A stretch of DNA of 64,000 nucleotides from Niveibacterium sp. SC-1 (GCF_038235435.1 NZ_CP151275.1:992001-1056000), one strand, 5' to 3'. Positions 1 to 11,220 are shown, counted from the first letter of the stretch. The notes: generated by a model not told the origin, from the letters alone. Translations and numbers: made by a program.

Positions 1-834
1 GTCGTGAAGAAGCGCTTCGAGCACACCTACGCCTACATCTTCCAGAACCCCGACCAACGGATCATCTTCGCGATCCCGTTCGAAGACGAATACACGCTGA
101 TCGGAACCACCGACGTCGACTACGAGGGCGACCCCGCGAAGGTGGCGATCGACGCCGCAGAGGTGTCCTACTTGTGCGAGATGGCGAGCCGCTACTTCGT
201 CGCACCCATCGCGCCGCAGGATGTCGTGTGGACGTATTCGGGCGTGCGTCCCCTGCTCGAGGACGAAGCCTCCGACGCGCAGAGCGTCACCCGCGACTAC
301 TCCTTCGAACTCGACGCACAGGCGGCACCTCTGCTGTCCGTCTTCGGCGGCAAGCTCACGACCTATCGCAAGCTTGCCGAAGAGGCAGTCGACCGGCTGG
401 CCCCACTGCTGGACTGCAGCAAGCCTGCCTGGAGCGCGCACGCGCCGCTGCCCGGCGGCGACCTGCCGCAGGCGGATTTCGAGCTCTTCTTCAGCAGCGT
501 CCGGCAGCGCTACGCGTGGCTGCCGACCGGGCTCGCCTGGCGCTATGCGCGCAACTACGGCAGCCGCGTCGCGCTGCTGCTCGGAGACGCCCACGCTACC
601 GCCGACCTGGGTGAAGAGATCGTCCCGGGCCTGCACGAGGCAGAGGCGCGCTACCTCGTGCAGCACGAATTCGCGCGCGCCGCCGACGACATCCTGTGGC
701 GGCGGACCAAGCTCGGACTCGGCGCGCCACCCGACGCGCCGGCGCGGCTGCAGGCCTGGATCGACGCGCGGGGCCAGGCGGATTTCGGCGCTGTCGAGGA
801 ACGGGACTACCCCGAAAGGAGAGCCGTTCTGTGA
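1..834 (+). CDS. glpD: Glycerol-3-phosphate dehydrogenase, C-terminal part (partial at window edge)
   Basis: This is the last 277 residues of aerobic glycerol-3-phosphate dehydrogenase, a membrane-associated FAD enzyme that oxidises sn-glycerol-3-phosphate to dihydroxyacetone phosphate and passes electrons to quinone. The frame is open from base 1 and the FAD-binding N-terminus lies upstream of the window. Visible family features are the stretch around residues 25-45 (IGTTDVDYEGDP), the SGVRPLL segment, the GGKLTTYRKLAE segment that closes the FAD domain, and the helical C-terminal domain with its WRRTKLGL motif. The stop codon overlaps the GTG start of the next gene, so glpD is the promoter-proximal part of the glycerol uptake operon seen here. 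The GTG at base 4 is internal, not a real start. Confidence 0.95.
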   Translation, partial: VVKKRFEHTYAYIFQNPDQRIIFAIPFEDEYTLIGTTDVDYEGDPAKVAIDAAEVSYLCEMASRYFVAPIAPQDVVWTYSGVRPLLEDEASDAQSVTRDYSFELDAQAAPLLSVFGGKLTTYRKLAEEAVDRLAPLLDCSKPAWSAHAPLPGGDLPQADFELFFSSVRQRYAWLPTGLAWRYARNYGSRVALLLGDAHATADLGEEIVPGLHEAEARYLVQHEFARAADDILWRRTKLGLGAPPDAPARLQAWIDARGQADFGAVEERDYPERRAVL

Positions 835-1952
835 GCGTAGAGCTGAAAGGCGTTTCACTCGTTATCAACCGCGAACCCTGGCTCGCGGACGTCGAGCTTG
901 CGCTCGCGGCGGGCCAGATCAACGTGTTGATCGGGCCCACGCGCGCCGGCAAGACGACGCTGATGCGCGTGATCGCCGGCCTCGATCGCCCCGACACAGG
1001 GAAGGTGATCGACAACGGGCAGGACGTCACCGGCGTCAGCGTGCGGCGGCGGAATCTCGCGATGGTCTACCAGCAGTTCATCAACTATCCGTCGCAGACG
1101 GTGTTCGAGAACATCGCCTCGCCCCTGCGCATCGCGCGCAAGCTCTCCGAATCCGAGATCGAAGCGCGCGTGCGCGACATCGCCACGCGCCTGCACATCG
1201 AGCCGCTGCTCAAGCGCATGCCGGCGGAGCTCTCCGGTGGCCAGCAACAGCGCACGGCCATCGCGCGCGCGCTCGCCAAGGGCGCGAACCTTCTCCTGCT
1301 CGACGAGCCTCTGGTCAATCTGGATTACAAGCTCCGCGAGGAGCTGCGTACCGAACTGCGCGAACTCTTCGCCGATGCGCGGACGACGGTCGTGTATGCC
1401 ACCACGGAACCGCAGGAGGCCCTGACGCTGGGCGGACGCGTCGTGGTGATGGGCGAGGGCCGGGTGCTGCAACACGGCCCGACGCTGGACGTGTTCCACC
1501 ACCCGTGCTCGACGCGTGTCGCCGGGATCTTCTCCGACCCACCGATGAACCTTTTCCCGGCCGACGTGGAGGCGGGTGCGCGCAGCGCCCGCCTCATCGA
1601 AGGACTGCGGCTTCCCCTGGGCGCGCATCTTGCCGGCCTGCCCGCCGGCGCGCTGCAGCTGGGCCTGCGTCCGAACCACCTGCGCCTGGAACCGCGGAGC
1701 GCCGAGGACCATGTGCTGAGCGTGGAGGTGGAACTGGCCGAGATCAGCGGCTCGGACACCTTCGTGCACGCGCGCTGGGGCGGGATCGGCCTGGTCGCGC
1801 AGCTGCCGGGCGTGCATCGCTTCGCGATCGGCGAGCGGGTCGCCCTGCATGTAAACCCCGACGAATTCTTCGCCTTCGACGCGGCCGGCGCGCTGCTCGC
1901 GGCGCCTGACCGCAGCGTCGTGGCCCGCCTTTCCACGCGCGCCTCTGCCTGA
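831..1952 (+). CDS. glpS: Glycerol ABC transporter ATP-binding protein GlpS
   Basis: This 373-residue cytoplasmic ATPase is one of a pair that powers glycerol import with GlpT, GlpP, GlpQ and GlpV. It has Walker A GPTRAGKT at residues 35-42, a Q-loop (YQQFINYP) near 83, signature LSGGQQQR near 136, Walker B LLLLDEP, and a C-terminal TOBE/MOI-type regulatory domain (residues ~240-373) as in sugar importers of the CUT1 class. I chose the GTG at 831 because it overlaps the glpD stop (GTGA), follows a GAAAGGAGA ribosome-binding site and gives the family N-terminus; an in-frame ATG at 696 lies inside glpD. The name follows the rhizobial glpSTPQUV order, which this locus matches gene for gene. Confidence 0.9.
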   Translation: MSVELKGVSLVINREPWLADVELALAAGQINVLIGPTRAGKTTLMRVIAGLDRPDTGKVIDNGQDVTGVSVRRRNLAMVYQQFINYPSQTVFENIASPLRIARKLSESEIEARVRDIATRLHIEPLLKRMPAELSGGQQQRTAIARALAKGANLLLLDEPLVNLDYKLREELRTELRELFADARTTVVYATTEPQEALTLGGRVVVMGEGRVLQHGPTLDVFHHPCSTRVAGIFSDPPMNLFPADVEAGARSARLIEGLRLPLGAHLAGLPAGALQLGLRPNHLRLEPRSAEDHVLSVEVELAEISGSDTFVHARWGGIGLVAQLPGVHRFAIGERVALHVNPDEFFAFDAAGALLAAPDRSVVARLSTRASA

Positions 1953-1962
1953 GGGGATGACG

Positions 1963-3048
1963 ATGGCAAGAATCGAACTGCTCGACCTCGCCCACAGCTA
2001 CAAGCCGGCACCGAAGTCCGAATCCGACTACGCGCTGCGCCCGCTCAACATCAGCTGGCGCGACGGAGGCGCCTACGCCCTGCTAGGCCCTTCGGGCTGC
2101 GGCAAGACGACGCTGCTCAATGTGATGTCGGGGCTGCTGCATCCCTCGCAGGGACGCGTGCTCTTTGACGGTCGTGACGTGACCGGGCTGCCACCGCGCC
2201 AGCGCAACATCGCGCAGGTGTTCCAGTTCCCGGTCATCTACGACACGATGACGGTGTTCGAGAACCTCGCCTTTCCCCTGCGCAACCGCGGCATTAAGGA
2301 ACCGGAAGTGCGCAGCCGGGTGCACGAGATCGCCGAGATCCTCGAACTCTCGGGCGATCTCAAGCGCCGCGCCTCGGGTCTGTCCGCCGAAGCCAAGCAG
2401 ACCGTCTCGCTCGGCCGCGGGCTGGTGCGCAAGGATGTGGCGGCCGTGCTCTTCGACGAGCCGCTGACGGTCATCGACCCGCACCTGAAGTGGCTCCTGC
2501 GCCGCAAGCTCAAGCGCATTCATCAGCAGCTCAAGTTGAGTCTCGTCTACGTGACGCACGACCAGGTGGAGGCGATGACCTTCGCCGACGAGGTCGTGGT
2601 GATGTTCGACGGCCAGGTGGTGCAGAGCGGCACGCCGCAAGAGCTCTTCGAAGCACCCGCGCACACCTTCGTCGGCTACTTCATCGGCAGCCCCGGCATG
2701 AACCTCCTGCCCTGCCAGCTCGACGGCGATGGCGTACGCATCGCCGAGCACCGCCTGCAACTCGCGCCCGAACAGGCGGCCAAGCTCAAGGGGGCAGGCC
2801 AAAAACTCACCCTCGGTATCCGCCCCGAGTTTGTTCGCTGCGCGCGTGCGCAGGTGCCGGGCAGCGTGCCGGTGGCCGTCGCCTCCATCGACGACCTCGG
2901 CACCCACAAGATCCTCACCGGCCAGTTCGCGGGGCAGACCCTCAAGGCGAAGCTCGAAGAGCACGAAGCGCCGGCGGGGGACCGCGTGTGGCTGCAGTTC
3001 CCGCCACAGCACACGCTGTTCTATGCGGATGACAGGAGGTGCGCATGA
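1963..3048 (+). CDS. glpT: Glycerol ABC transporter ATP-binding protein GlpT
   Basis: The second ATPase of the glycerol importer has 361 residues. Walker A is GPSGCGKT at residues 42-49 and Walker B ends in VLFDEPL. The ABC signature is degenerate: LSAEAKQ replaces LSGGQ, which fits an asymmetric ATPase pair in which one partner has a weak signature (inference). An H-loop (YVTHDQ) is present and a TOBE-type domain fills the C-terminus. An ATG at 1957 is also in frame, but GAGGGG at 1951-1956 touches it, whereas it lies at normal spacing from 1963 and the MARIEL N-terminus is the familiar one. The stop overlaps an ATG (3045-3047) that begins no recognisable gene, because the operon is interrupted here by a large inverted repeat. 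Confidence 0.9.
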   Translation: MARIELLDLAHSYKPAPKSESDYALRPLNISWRDGGAYALLGPSGCGKTTLLNVMSGLLHPSQGRVLFDGRDVTGLPPRQRNIAQVFQFPVIYDTMTVFENLAFPLRNRGIKEPEVRSRVHEIAEILELSGDLKRRASGLSAEAKQTVSLGRGLVRKDVAAVLFDEPLTVIDPHLKWLLRRKLKRIHQQLKLSLVYVTHDQVEAMTFADEVVVMFDGQVVQSGTPQELFEAPAHTFVGYFIGSPGMNLLPCQLDGDGVRIAEHRLQLAPEQAAKLKGAGQKLTLGIRPEFVRCARAQVPGSVPVAVASIDDLGTHKILTGQFAGQTLKAKLEEHEAPAGDRVWLQFPPQHTLFYADDRRCA

Positions 3049-3132
3049 ACGCGATGTCGGGCGCTTGCGCCTTGTTTGCGCTTCACCTGTTTCGCAAGCG
3101 TGCGTTGGCCGGGAGTTCGTCCCGGCGGCCGA

Positions 3133-3166
3133 GTGACTTTCTCTTGTCTCGCCAAGAGAAAGTCAC
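3133..3166. other. Perfect 14-bp hairpin, left arm of the repeat element
   Basis: GTGACTTTCTCTTG (3133-3146) and its exact reverse complement (3153-3166) flank a 6-nt loop. It could act as a transcriptional or mRNA-processing signal between glpT and glpP; no run of T follows it, so it is not a standard terminator. Confidence 0.7.
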
Positions 3167-3741
3167 CAAAGAGAAGGCGACCCGGCGTTCGCGGTTCTTC
3201 GCTGCGCGAAGAACTTCCCTGCGTTGCTCGGATGAACGGCTTGGCTGTGGAACTCGCGTCCCCTGCAGGGCCGCTCAGACAGTCCTCGCCATCCCGCTGG
3301 CGCGGGCACGCCTTTCCTCCTGCGCTACTCGGCGGGCTCGACGGGACCCAAACCCGTCCGAGATTGGCCGTTGGGGAGACCAGCGGCCGATCGCCAACAG
3401 CTCCCTCTTAGTCTCGTCGAGCAACGGAAGAAGGGCGGCGGTCGCGCGCAGCGGCGAGGATGCGGAGGCGGTTTCTTTGAGTACTTTCTTACCCGAACAA
3501 AAAAGTACCCCGTCCGTGGGTAAGGGTCGGAGAGGGGGCGGATCCCGTCGAGAGCGCCGAGTAGCGCAGGAGGAATGGCGTTCGCGCGTAGCGCGATGGC
3601 GAGGACTGTTCGAGCTCCGTTTGTTCGCAGTTTCATCGCGAACAAAAAGGGCGAGTTCCGCAACCAAGCCATTCCTCCGAGCAACGCAGGGAAGTCCTTC
3701 GCGCAGCGAAGGGCCGCGAACGCCGGGTCGCCTTTTCTTTG

Positions 3742-3775
3742 GTGACTTTCTTTTGGCGAAGCAAAAGAAAGTCAC
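3742..3775. other. Perfect 14-bp hairpin, right arm of the repeat element
   Basis: GTGACTTTCTTTTG (3742-3755) pairs exactly with 3762-3775 across a 6-nt loop. It is the mirror copy of the hairpin at 3133-3166, with one compensated base change in the stem, which suggests that the fold itself is maintained. Confidence 0.7.
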
Positions 3776-3889
3776 CCGGCCGCCGGGACGGACTCCCGGC
3801 CAACGCACGTTGGAAATACCGGCGCGCCGCAAGGAAGGTGCAAACGCGCCGAAGCGCCGGCCGTTCTCGCGTCAGTCGAAGCCACAACC

Positions 3890-4789
<900 letters not shown>

Positions 4790-4790
4790 C

Positions 4791-5690
4791 ATGGAACAGC
4801 AGACGATGGCTTTTCAGTCTTCCGGCCCGGCGGGCGTGAGCGTGGCCGTGTTCTCCCCGGCGCCGCACATCCAGAGTCCGGCCAGGCGGCGCGTGCATCT
4901 GCGCACGCTGCTCCTCATCGTGTATCTCGTGCTTGCGATGCTGCCGATCTACTGGATGTTGAACATGTCGTTCAAGACGAACGAGGAGATCACCGGCAGC
5001 TTCACGCTGATCCCCCAGGCCTTCACCCTGGCGAACTACCAGACGATCTTCACCGACTCATCCTGGTACTCGGGCTACATCAATTCGCTGATCTACGTGC
5101 TGATCAACACGGTGCTCTCCGTCACCGTGTCACTGCCCGCGGCGTACGCGTTCTCGCGCTACCAGTTCCTCGGCGACAAGCATCTCTTCTTCTGGCTGCT
5201 CACCAACCGCATGGCGCCGCCGGCGGTGTTCCTGCTGCCCTTCTTCCAGTTCTATTCGACGATAGGGCTGATGGACACCCACGTCGGCGTGGCGCTCGCG
5301 CACATGCTCTTCAACGTGCCGCTCGCGGTGTGGATCCTCGAAGGCTTCATGTCCGGCGTGCCGCGCGAGATCGACGAGACGGCCTACATCGACGGCTACT
5401 CCTTCCCGCGCTTCTTCCTGCGCGTGTTCGTCCCGTTGATCCGCGCCGGCATTGGCGTCACGGCCTTCTTCTGCTTCATGTTCAGCTGGGTCGAGCTGCT
5501 GCTGGCACGCACCCTCACCTCGGTCGACGCCAAGCCCATCGTCGCGATCATGACCCGCACGGTCAGTGCCGCCGGCATGGATTGGGGCGTACTCGCCGCG
5601 GCGGGCGCGCTGACGCTGGTGCCCGGCGCGATCGTGATCTGGTTCGTCCGCAACTACATCGCGAAGGGTTTCGCGATGGGAAGGGTGTAA
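4791..5690 (+). CDS. glpQ: Glycerol ABC transporter permease GlpQ
   Basis: The second permease has 299 residues and is of the CUT1/MalG class. Membrane segment one lies at ~37-60 (LLLIVYLVLAMLPIYWMLNMSF), and the EAA-type loop (VPREIDETAYIDGYSFPRFFLRV) at residues ~190-215 contacts the ATPase pair. An upstream in-frame ATG at 4758 lies inside glpP. I chose 4791, which begins one base after the glpP stop. This GlpQ is the transporter subunit named in the rhizobial scheme, not the E. coli glycerophosphodiesterase of the same symbol. Confidence 0.9.
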   Translation: MEQQTMAFQSSGPAGVSVAVFSPAPHIQSPARRRVHLRTLLLIVYLVLAMLPIYWMLNMSFKTNEEITGSFTLIPQAFTLANYQTIFTDSSWYSGYINSLIYVLINTVLSVTVSLPAAYAFSRYQFLGDKHLFFWLLTNRMAPPAVFLLPFFQFYSTIGLMDTHVGVALAHMLFNVPLAVWILEGFMSGVPREIDETAYIDGYSFPRFFLRVFVPLIRAGIGVTAFFCFMFSWVELLLARTLTSVDAKPIVAIMTRTVSAAGMDWGVLAAAGALTLVPGAIVIWFVRNYIAKGFAMGRV

Positions 5691-5699
5691 GGGGCAGAG

Positions 5700-5975
5700 A
5701 TGTTCGAGTGGATGGTGTGGACCGTACCCACCGCGATCTTCTTCGTCTGTGTGCTGGTGATGATGCTCGGCATGACGGCCTGGGAGATCGCGAGTCCGAA
5801 TGTCGCGCGCCGCGGCTTCCTGCCGCTGGTGAGCACGCGCGGAGACCGGCTCTTCATCGGCCTGCTGGTGGCGGCCTACATCAACCTCGCCTGGGCTGGC
5901 CTCACCGATGCCAACCAGTGGGGCGGGGCGGCGATCGGCTTCGTGGTTCTCGCAATCATCATGCGCTGGGGCTGA
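5700..5975 (+). CDS. glpU: Small membrane protein GlpU (DUF2160)
   Basis: This 91-residue protein has three predicted membrane segments, at ~7-25, ~53-70 and ~74-90, and charged loops containing ASPNVARRG and DANQWGG. It matches the DUF2160 family, which is found almost only in glycerol ABC operons between the permeases and the binding protein. Its role is unknown; an accessory subunit of the importer is inferred from this fixed position. It starts 9 bp after glpQ, with GGGGCAGAG as likely ribosome-binding site. Confidence 0.85.
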   Translation: MFEWMVWTVPTAIFFVCVLVMMLGMTAWEIASPNVARRGFLPLVSTRGDRLFIGLLVAAYINLAWAGLTDANQWGGAAIGFVVLAIIMRWG

Positions 5976-6062
5976 GGCCTGCGCGCAGAGGAATCGTCGC
6001 GGCCTGGGTCCCGAGGCCGCGAACCGGATTTCCGCGGGACACAACTGGAGGAGTCAGGCGCA

Positions 6063-7787
<1,725 letters not shown>

Positions 7788-7819
7788 TTCGCAGGTGTCT
7801 CCGGATCTGGGTGACTTCA

Positions 7820-7851
7820 GGGGTGCGGTCCGGGACCGCACCCCGTTTTCT
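7820..7851 (+). terminator. Rho-independent terminator after the glp operon
   Basis: A perfect 12-bp stem (GGGGTGCGGTCC and its complement, one-base loop, 7820-7844) is followed by GTTTTCTT. It lies just after glpV and should end the operon transcript. Confidence 0.85.
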
Positions 7852-8083
7852 TGCCGGCGACCCGTTGGGGCCCCTCACCGCCGCCTCGTAGAAATGGCGA
7901 AGCCCGTCAGCATTCTTTACATCGATCTGGCGAGGTATTCCGAAGTCCGCCCTGCGAACCGCGCGCCGAGCCGATTCGCATTGCGGGGCACGTCGTTTGC
8001 TCCGCTACACCATCGCGTGAGTTTTTCCCTTGCTATCGGCGCGGTCGGCAACCCGGCCGCATCCTCCTCAGGAAGGATCAACG

Positions 8084-8785
8084 ATGAAGCCGCAAGCATT
8101 GACCCAGCCCCTGTCTCTTCGCCGCCTCGTTCTGGCGGCCGCAATCCCCCTTGTGTTGGGCGCGCTATGCCCGACTCAAGCCATGGCCAGCGTCGTGCGA
8201 GGTGCAGTGAGCGCCGCGACGAGCATGGGCACCGGCAGCGGGTCGTTGGACAACCTGATCAACCAGAGCGGCCTTTCCAGCGCGTACACGAGCGGCGTCA
8301 CCGACTTCGTCACGTATGCCGCGGCCACCACCCACGACTCCAGCGAGGCGAGCAACGCCTGGTCCTCCGCTGAGGGAAACACGAGGGGCTGGGTCGTCTT
8401 TGACTTCGGCACGCTGGTGACGCTCAACGGACTGGTGCTGTGGAATCTGCGGACCTCCGCGCCGGCCACGCTGCGCGGCTTCAACCTGTACACCGACGCG
8501 GACGCGGATTTCACCAATGGCGTGGGCGCATTGCTCGGGTCCTTCGCGCCGCCGAATGAAGGCCTGTCGCCCGTGCCCTCGCGCATCTTCGACTTCGGCG
8601 TCGTCACCACGCGCTACCTGGAGATGGAGATCACCACCAACAACGGTGGCCAGTTCGCAACCGTCACCGGCTTCGGTGAAATCGCGTTCTCCGAGCTGGC
8701 CGAAGCCGTTCCGGAACCGGGCGTGCTGGCGCTTCTTGGCATTGGTCTGGGAGGCTTGGCATCTTCACGCCGTCGCCGGACCTGA
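8084..8785 (+). CDS. PEP-CTERM sorting-domain protein with discoidin-like domain
   Basis: This 233-residue secreted protein has a signal peptide (residues ~1-40, ending TQAMA) and a central region (~75-205) resembling F5/8 type C/discoidin folds (GWVVFDFGTLVTLNGLVLWNL, then RGFNLYTDAD). The C-terminal VPEPG motif, hydrophobic helix and RRRR tail (~208-233) mark an exosortase/EpsH sorting signal, so it is expected to be cleaved and released to the envelope or exopolysaccharide. A GGAAGGA ribosome-binding site (8071-8077) selects the ATG at 8084. It stands alone with its own terminator. The specific role is unknown; surface or polysaccharide association is inferred from the sorting class. Confidence 0.85.
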   Translation: MKPQALTQPLSLRRLVLAAAIPLVLGALCPTQAMASVVRGAVSAATSMGTGSGSLDNLINQSGLSSAYTSGVTDFVTYAAATTHDSSEASNAWSSAEGNTRGWVVFDFGTLVTLNGLVLWNLRTSAPATLRGFNLYTDADADFTNGVGALLGSFAPPNEGLSPVPSRIFDFGVVTTRYLEMEITTNNGGQFATVTGFGEIAFSELAEAVPEPGVLALLGIGLGGLASSRRRRT

Positions 8786-8805
8786 GTGGCACAGACATCA
8801 AGACA

Positions 8806-8831
8806 AGCCCCGCTTCGGCGGGGCTTTTTCT
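8806..8831 (+). terminator. Rho-independent terminator after the PEP-CTERM gene
   Basis: AGCCCCGC, a TTCG tetraloop and GCGGGGCT (8806-8825) are followed by a T run. This is a textbook intrinsic terminator. Confidence 0.9.
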
Positions 8832-8945
8832 TTGGCGCTTTGCGCCCGCGCTGCCGCGCGGAATTTGCGGACGCGTCCGGCGCCACTTCCCGGAGGGGTT
8901 GGCATCAAGGACGCCGGCGATCTGGCCGGGCCTCCAGTCGCAGGC

Positions 8946-10076
8946 TCATTGCGTCGAGAAGGCGCTATCGAAGAAGTCGACCAGGCTGCGGGGCGCGTCT
9001 TCACCCAGGCAGGCCTGGAGAACCTCGTCGGCACCGGCCGCCGCGTGGGCGCTGCGGGGAAACATGTCCTCCTCATAGGCCGCAAGCGCGGTTTCGGTGT
9101 CACCCGGATTCGCTGCAATCGCCTGGCCCAGCGCGGCACCGTCGAGCATCGCGAGGTTGGCGCCGTCGCCGGCGGGCGCCATCAGATGTGCGGCGTCGCC
9201 GAGCAGGGTCACGCCGGGCGTGCGCTGCCAGCGGTGGCCGGCGGGCAGGGCATGGATGGGGCGGAATACCGGCGCGGTCTCTCCGTCGGTGATGAGGGCC
9301 GTCAGGGCCGGCGCCCATCCTTCGAATTCCCGGGCGATGCGACCCAACGCGGCCGGTCCCGAGGCCTCGACGCCGGCGATCCAGTCCAGCGGCCTTTGCA
9401 GGGCCACGTAGGTGTGCAGCGTCCCGTCCGGTTCGCGGTGCGCGAATATCCCCTGACCGGGCGCCATGGCGAAGAACGCCCCGGCGCCCACCGCTTCGGC
9501 ACTGGCAGGGTGACGGGCGTCCGCGTCGGACAGTCAGGTCTCGATGAAGCTGATACCGACGTAGGCGGGCTGAGCCGCGGAGAGCAGTGGACGGATCTTC
9601 GACCAGGCGCCGTCGGCGCCGACGACAATGTCCGCAGTCACCGTCTCGCCATGGGCGAAGTCCAGGACATGGCGCCCGTCACCGAGTGACGAGACGGCGC
9701 CGAGCTTGTGCCCCCAGCGCACGGTGTCGGCGCGCAAGGACTCCAGCAGCAGCTGACGCAGGTCTCCGCGGCGCACTTCGGGCCGGCCGCCGGTGCCGTC
9801 GTCGGGCTGGTCCAGCAGCACCTTGCCGTCCTTGTCGAGCACGCGCGACGCCTGGCCACCTGCGTGGATGAGCGGCAGGAACTCGTCATGGAGCCGCGCG
9901 GCCTTCAGTGCGAGTTGCCCGCTGTCGTCGTGGATGTCGAGCATGCCGCCCTGCGCGCGGGCATCCGGCGAAGCCTCGGCCTCATAGACGGTGGCGGCGA
10001 TACCGTGGATGTGAAGGACCCGTGCGAGGGTCAGCCCGCCGAGGCCGGCCCCGACGATTGCAATTGCCTTGTTCAT
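8946..10076 (-). pseudogene. TetX-like FAD-dependent monooxygenase, broken by one in-frame stop codon
   Basis: The N-terminal 180 residues begin MNKAIAIVGAGLGGLTLARV, a Rossmann FAD motif, and contain the DG motif region IVVGADGAWSKIR near 160. A TGA at 9536-9534 then interrupts the frame. Translation continues in the same frame through the C-terminal half (9533-8946), which contains the second FAD motif LLGDAAHLMAPAGDGANLAM. With the stop read through, the protein would be about 376 residues, the usual length of this family of aromatic-compound/tetracycline-type hydroxylases. The substrate is unknown. A G-to-A change turning TGG into TGA is one simple explanation; a sequencing error is another. 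It faces the TetR gene across a double operator, which suggests that the regulator once controlled it. Confidence 0.8.
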
Positions 10077-10119
10077 TCTTGAACCCTGAAGAGAGGGCGG
10101 TGACACTTTCACCGCCTTA

Positions 10120-10156
10120 TGGAACGACGTTCCATTCATGTTGGAACGATGTTCCA
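10120..10156. promoter_or_regulatory. Tandem palindromic operator between monooxygenase and tetR
   Basis: Two similar 15-bp palindromes, TGGAACGACGTTCCA (10120-10134) and TGGAACGATGTTCCA (10142-10156), are spaced 22 bp centre to centre, two helical turns apart. Such placement in a divergent intergenic region is typical for binding sites of the adjacent TetR-type repressor. Direct binding is inference. Confidence 0.75.
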
Positions 10157-10174
10157 TTCATGTCAAGATGCGTC

Positions 10175-10894
10175 ATGGTCAAGAAAACACGCACGGTCCA
10201 GCGGCGAGAGGATTCGCTCTCGCGTGAACGCATCGTTGAAGCCGCCATCGGACTGCTCGACAGCGCAGGGGAAGACGGGCTCACGTTCCGCGCGCTGTCG
10301 GAACGTCTGGCGACTGGCGCCGGTGCGATCTACCACCACGTCAGCAACAAGAGCGACCTGCTGATCGCCGCCTGCGATGCCGTGGTCGCCGAGGCCGTGG
10401 GCGCATGCCAGGACTGCGCGACGCCACAAGAGACCGTTCGCGCGCTGTCGCTGGGCATGTTCGACGCGATGGACGAGCACCCCTGGGTCGGCTCGGCGCT
10501 GATCCAGGCCGCCGGCCAATTGCCGATGGTGCGCCTGCTCGAGCGGCTCGGGCAGCAGGTCTGCGCGCTCGGCGTGCCGGAGGCGTCGCAGTGGGCCGCG
10601 GCGTCCACGCTGCTGCATTACATCGTGGGCGTGGGCGGCCAGAACGCCGCGAATCGGATGTCCGCCCAGGCACGAGAGATCGAGAGAACCGAGTTTCTGG
10701 ATGCGGTCGCAACAGCCTGGTCGCAGCTCGATGTCGCCCAGTACCCCTTCGCGCGATCAGCGGCGGAGCAGTTGCGCGCACATGACGACCGCGAGGACTT
10801 CCTCGCGGGTGTCGATCTCATTCTTGGCGGGATCGTAGGTCTCGGCGGCGGGTCCGCAAATCGTGCCGAACGTGCCCCCGGGAAGAAGCGCTGA
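10175..10894 (+). CDS. TetR/AcrR family transcriptional regulator
   Basis: This protein of about 239 residues has an N-terminal helix-turn-helix (residues ~15-60: RERIVEAAIGLLDSAGEDGL, then GAGAIYHHVSNKSDLL) and a C-terminal ligand-binding domain of the TetR_C type. ATGs at 10160 and 10175 are both possible and neither has a convincing ribosome-binding site; I chose the second, which leaves operator 2 outside the coding region. It is divergent from the broken flavin monooxygenase and probably represses both genes until a ligand, perhaps the monooxygenase substrate, binds. Confidence 0.85.
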   Translation: MVKKTRTVQRREDSLSRERIVEAAIGLLDSAGEDGLTFRALSERLATGAGAIYHHVSNKSDLLIAACDAVVAEAVGACQDCATPQETVRALSLGMFDAMDEHPWVGSALIQAAGQLPMVRLLERLGQQVCALGVPEASQWAAASTLLHYIVGVGGQNAANRMSAQAREIERTEFLDAVATAWSQLDVAQYPFARSAAEQLRAHDDREDFLAGVDLILGGIVGLGGGSANRAERAPGKKR

Positions 10895-10927
10895 ATCAGC
10901 GCTTGCGAGACGACAAGGCCTGTCGTC
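10886..10927. other. Two consecutive palindromes at the 3' end of tetR
   Basis: A 19-bp palindrome (AAGCGCTGA, A, TCAGCGCTT; 10886-10904) spans the tetR stop codon. It is followed by a 7-bp stem-loop GACGACA/TGTCGTC (10909-10927). Neither has a T run, so termination is possible but not shown. The remaining ~290 bp up to 11220 contain no gene I can support. Confidence 0.45.
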
Positions 10928-11220
10928 GACCGGCAGCGGGCGGTCATTGGCGCGCCCTTGCGGGCCTCATCGGTGTCATCCGGTCCGGCCCAATCTCGCG
11001 CCCGAACGCTTAACCGCCAGCCCGACGGCGACAACCTGCCGTCCTTCCCGGGTTTTCCATTCAGGCACATTGCCGGCAGCCGAAGCCCGTAACTTAATGG
11101 CAGCAAGGGCCCTCCGGCCTCAGGGCGGACGGTACCATCCGTCACGGACCTGGCTATCCGTCAGGGTTAGCGCGTACAACTAGTTGTGCCACACAGGCGG
11201 GACGCCGCTGCTACTCCATC

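Larger units (their letters stand above)
3099..3809. repeat. Nested large inverted repeat element inserted in the glp operon
   Basis: The 840-bp gap between glpT and glpP carries no believable gene. It is built as a nested palindrome: outer arms 3099-3257 and 3651-3809 are nearly identical inverted copies, inner arms ~3279-3350 and ~3541-3609 are also inverted copies, and a ~190 bp centre remains. Each outer arm contains a perfect 14-bp hairpin beginning GTGACTTTCT, and the centre has a weaker GTACTTT/AAAGTAC hairpin. The reading frames here, on both strands, encode the same RWPGVRPGGRVTF string because they are mirror images of one repeat. GTGACTTTCT-type hairpin repeats of this look are, to my knowledge, dispersed in many high-GC proteobacterial genomes. 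No transposase or target duplication is visible. Confidence 0.85.
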
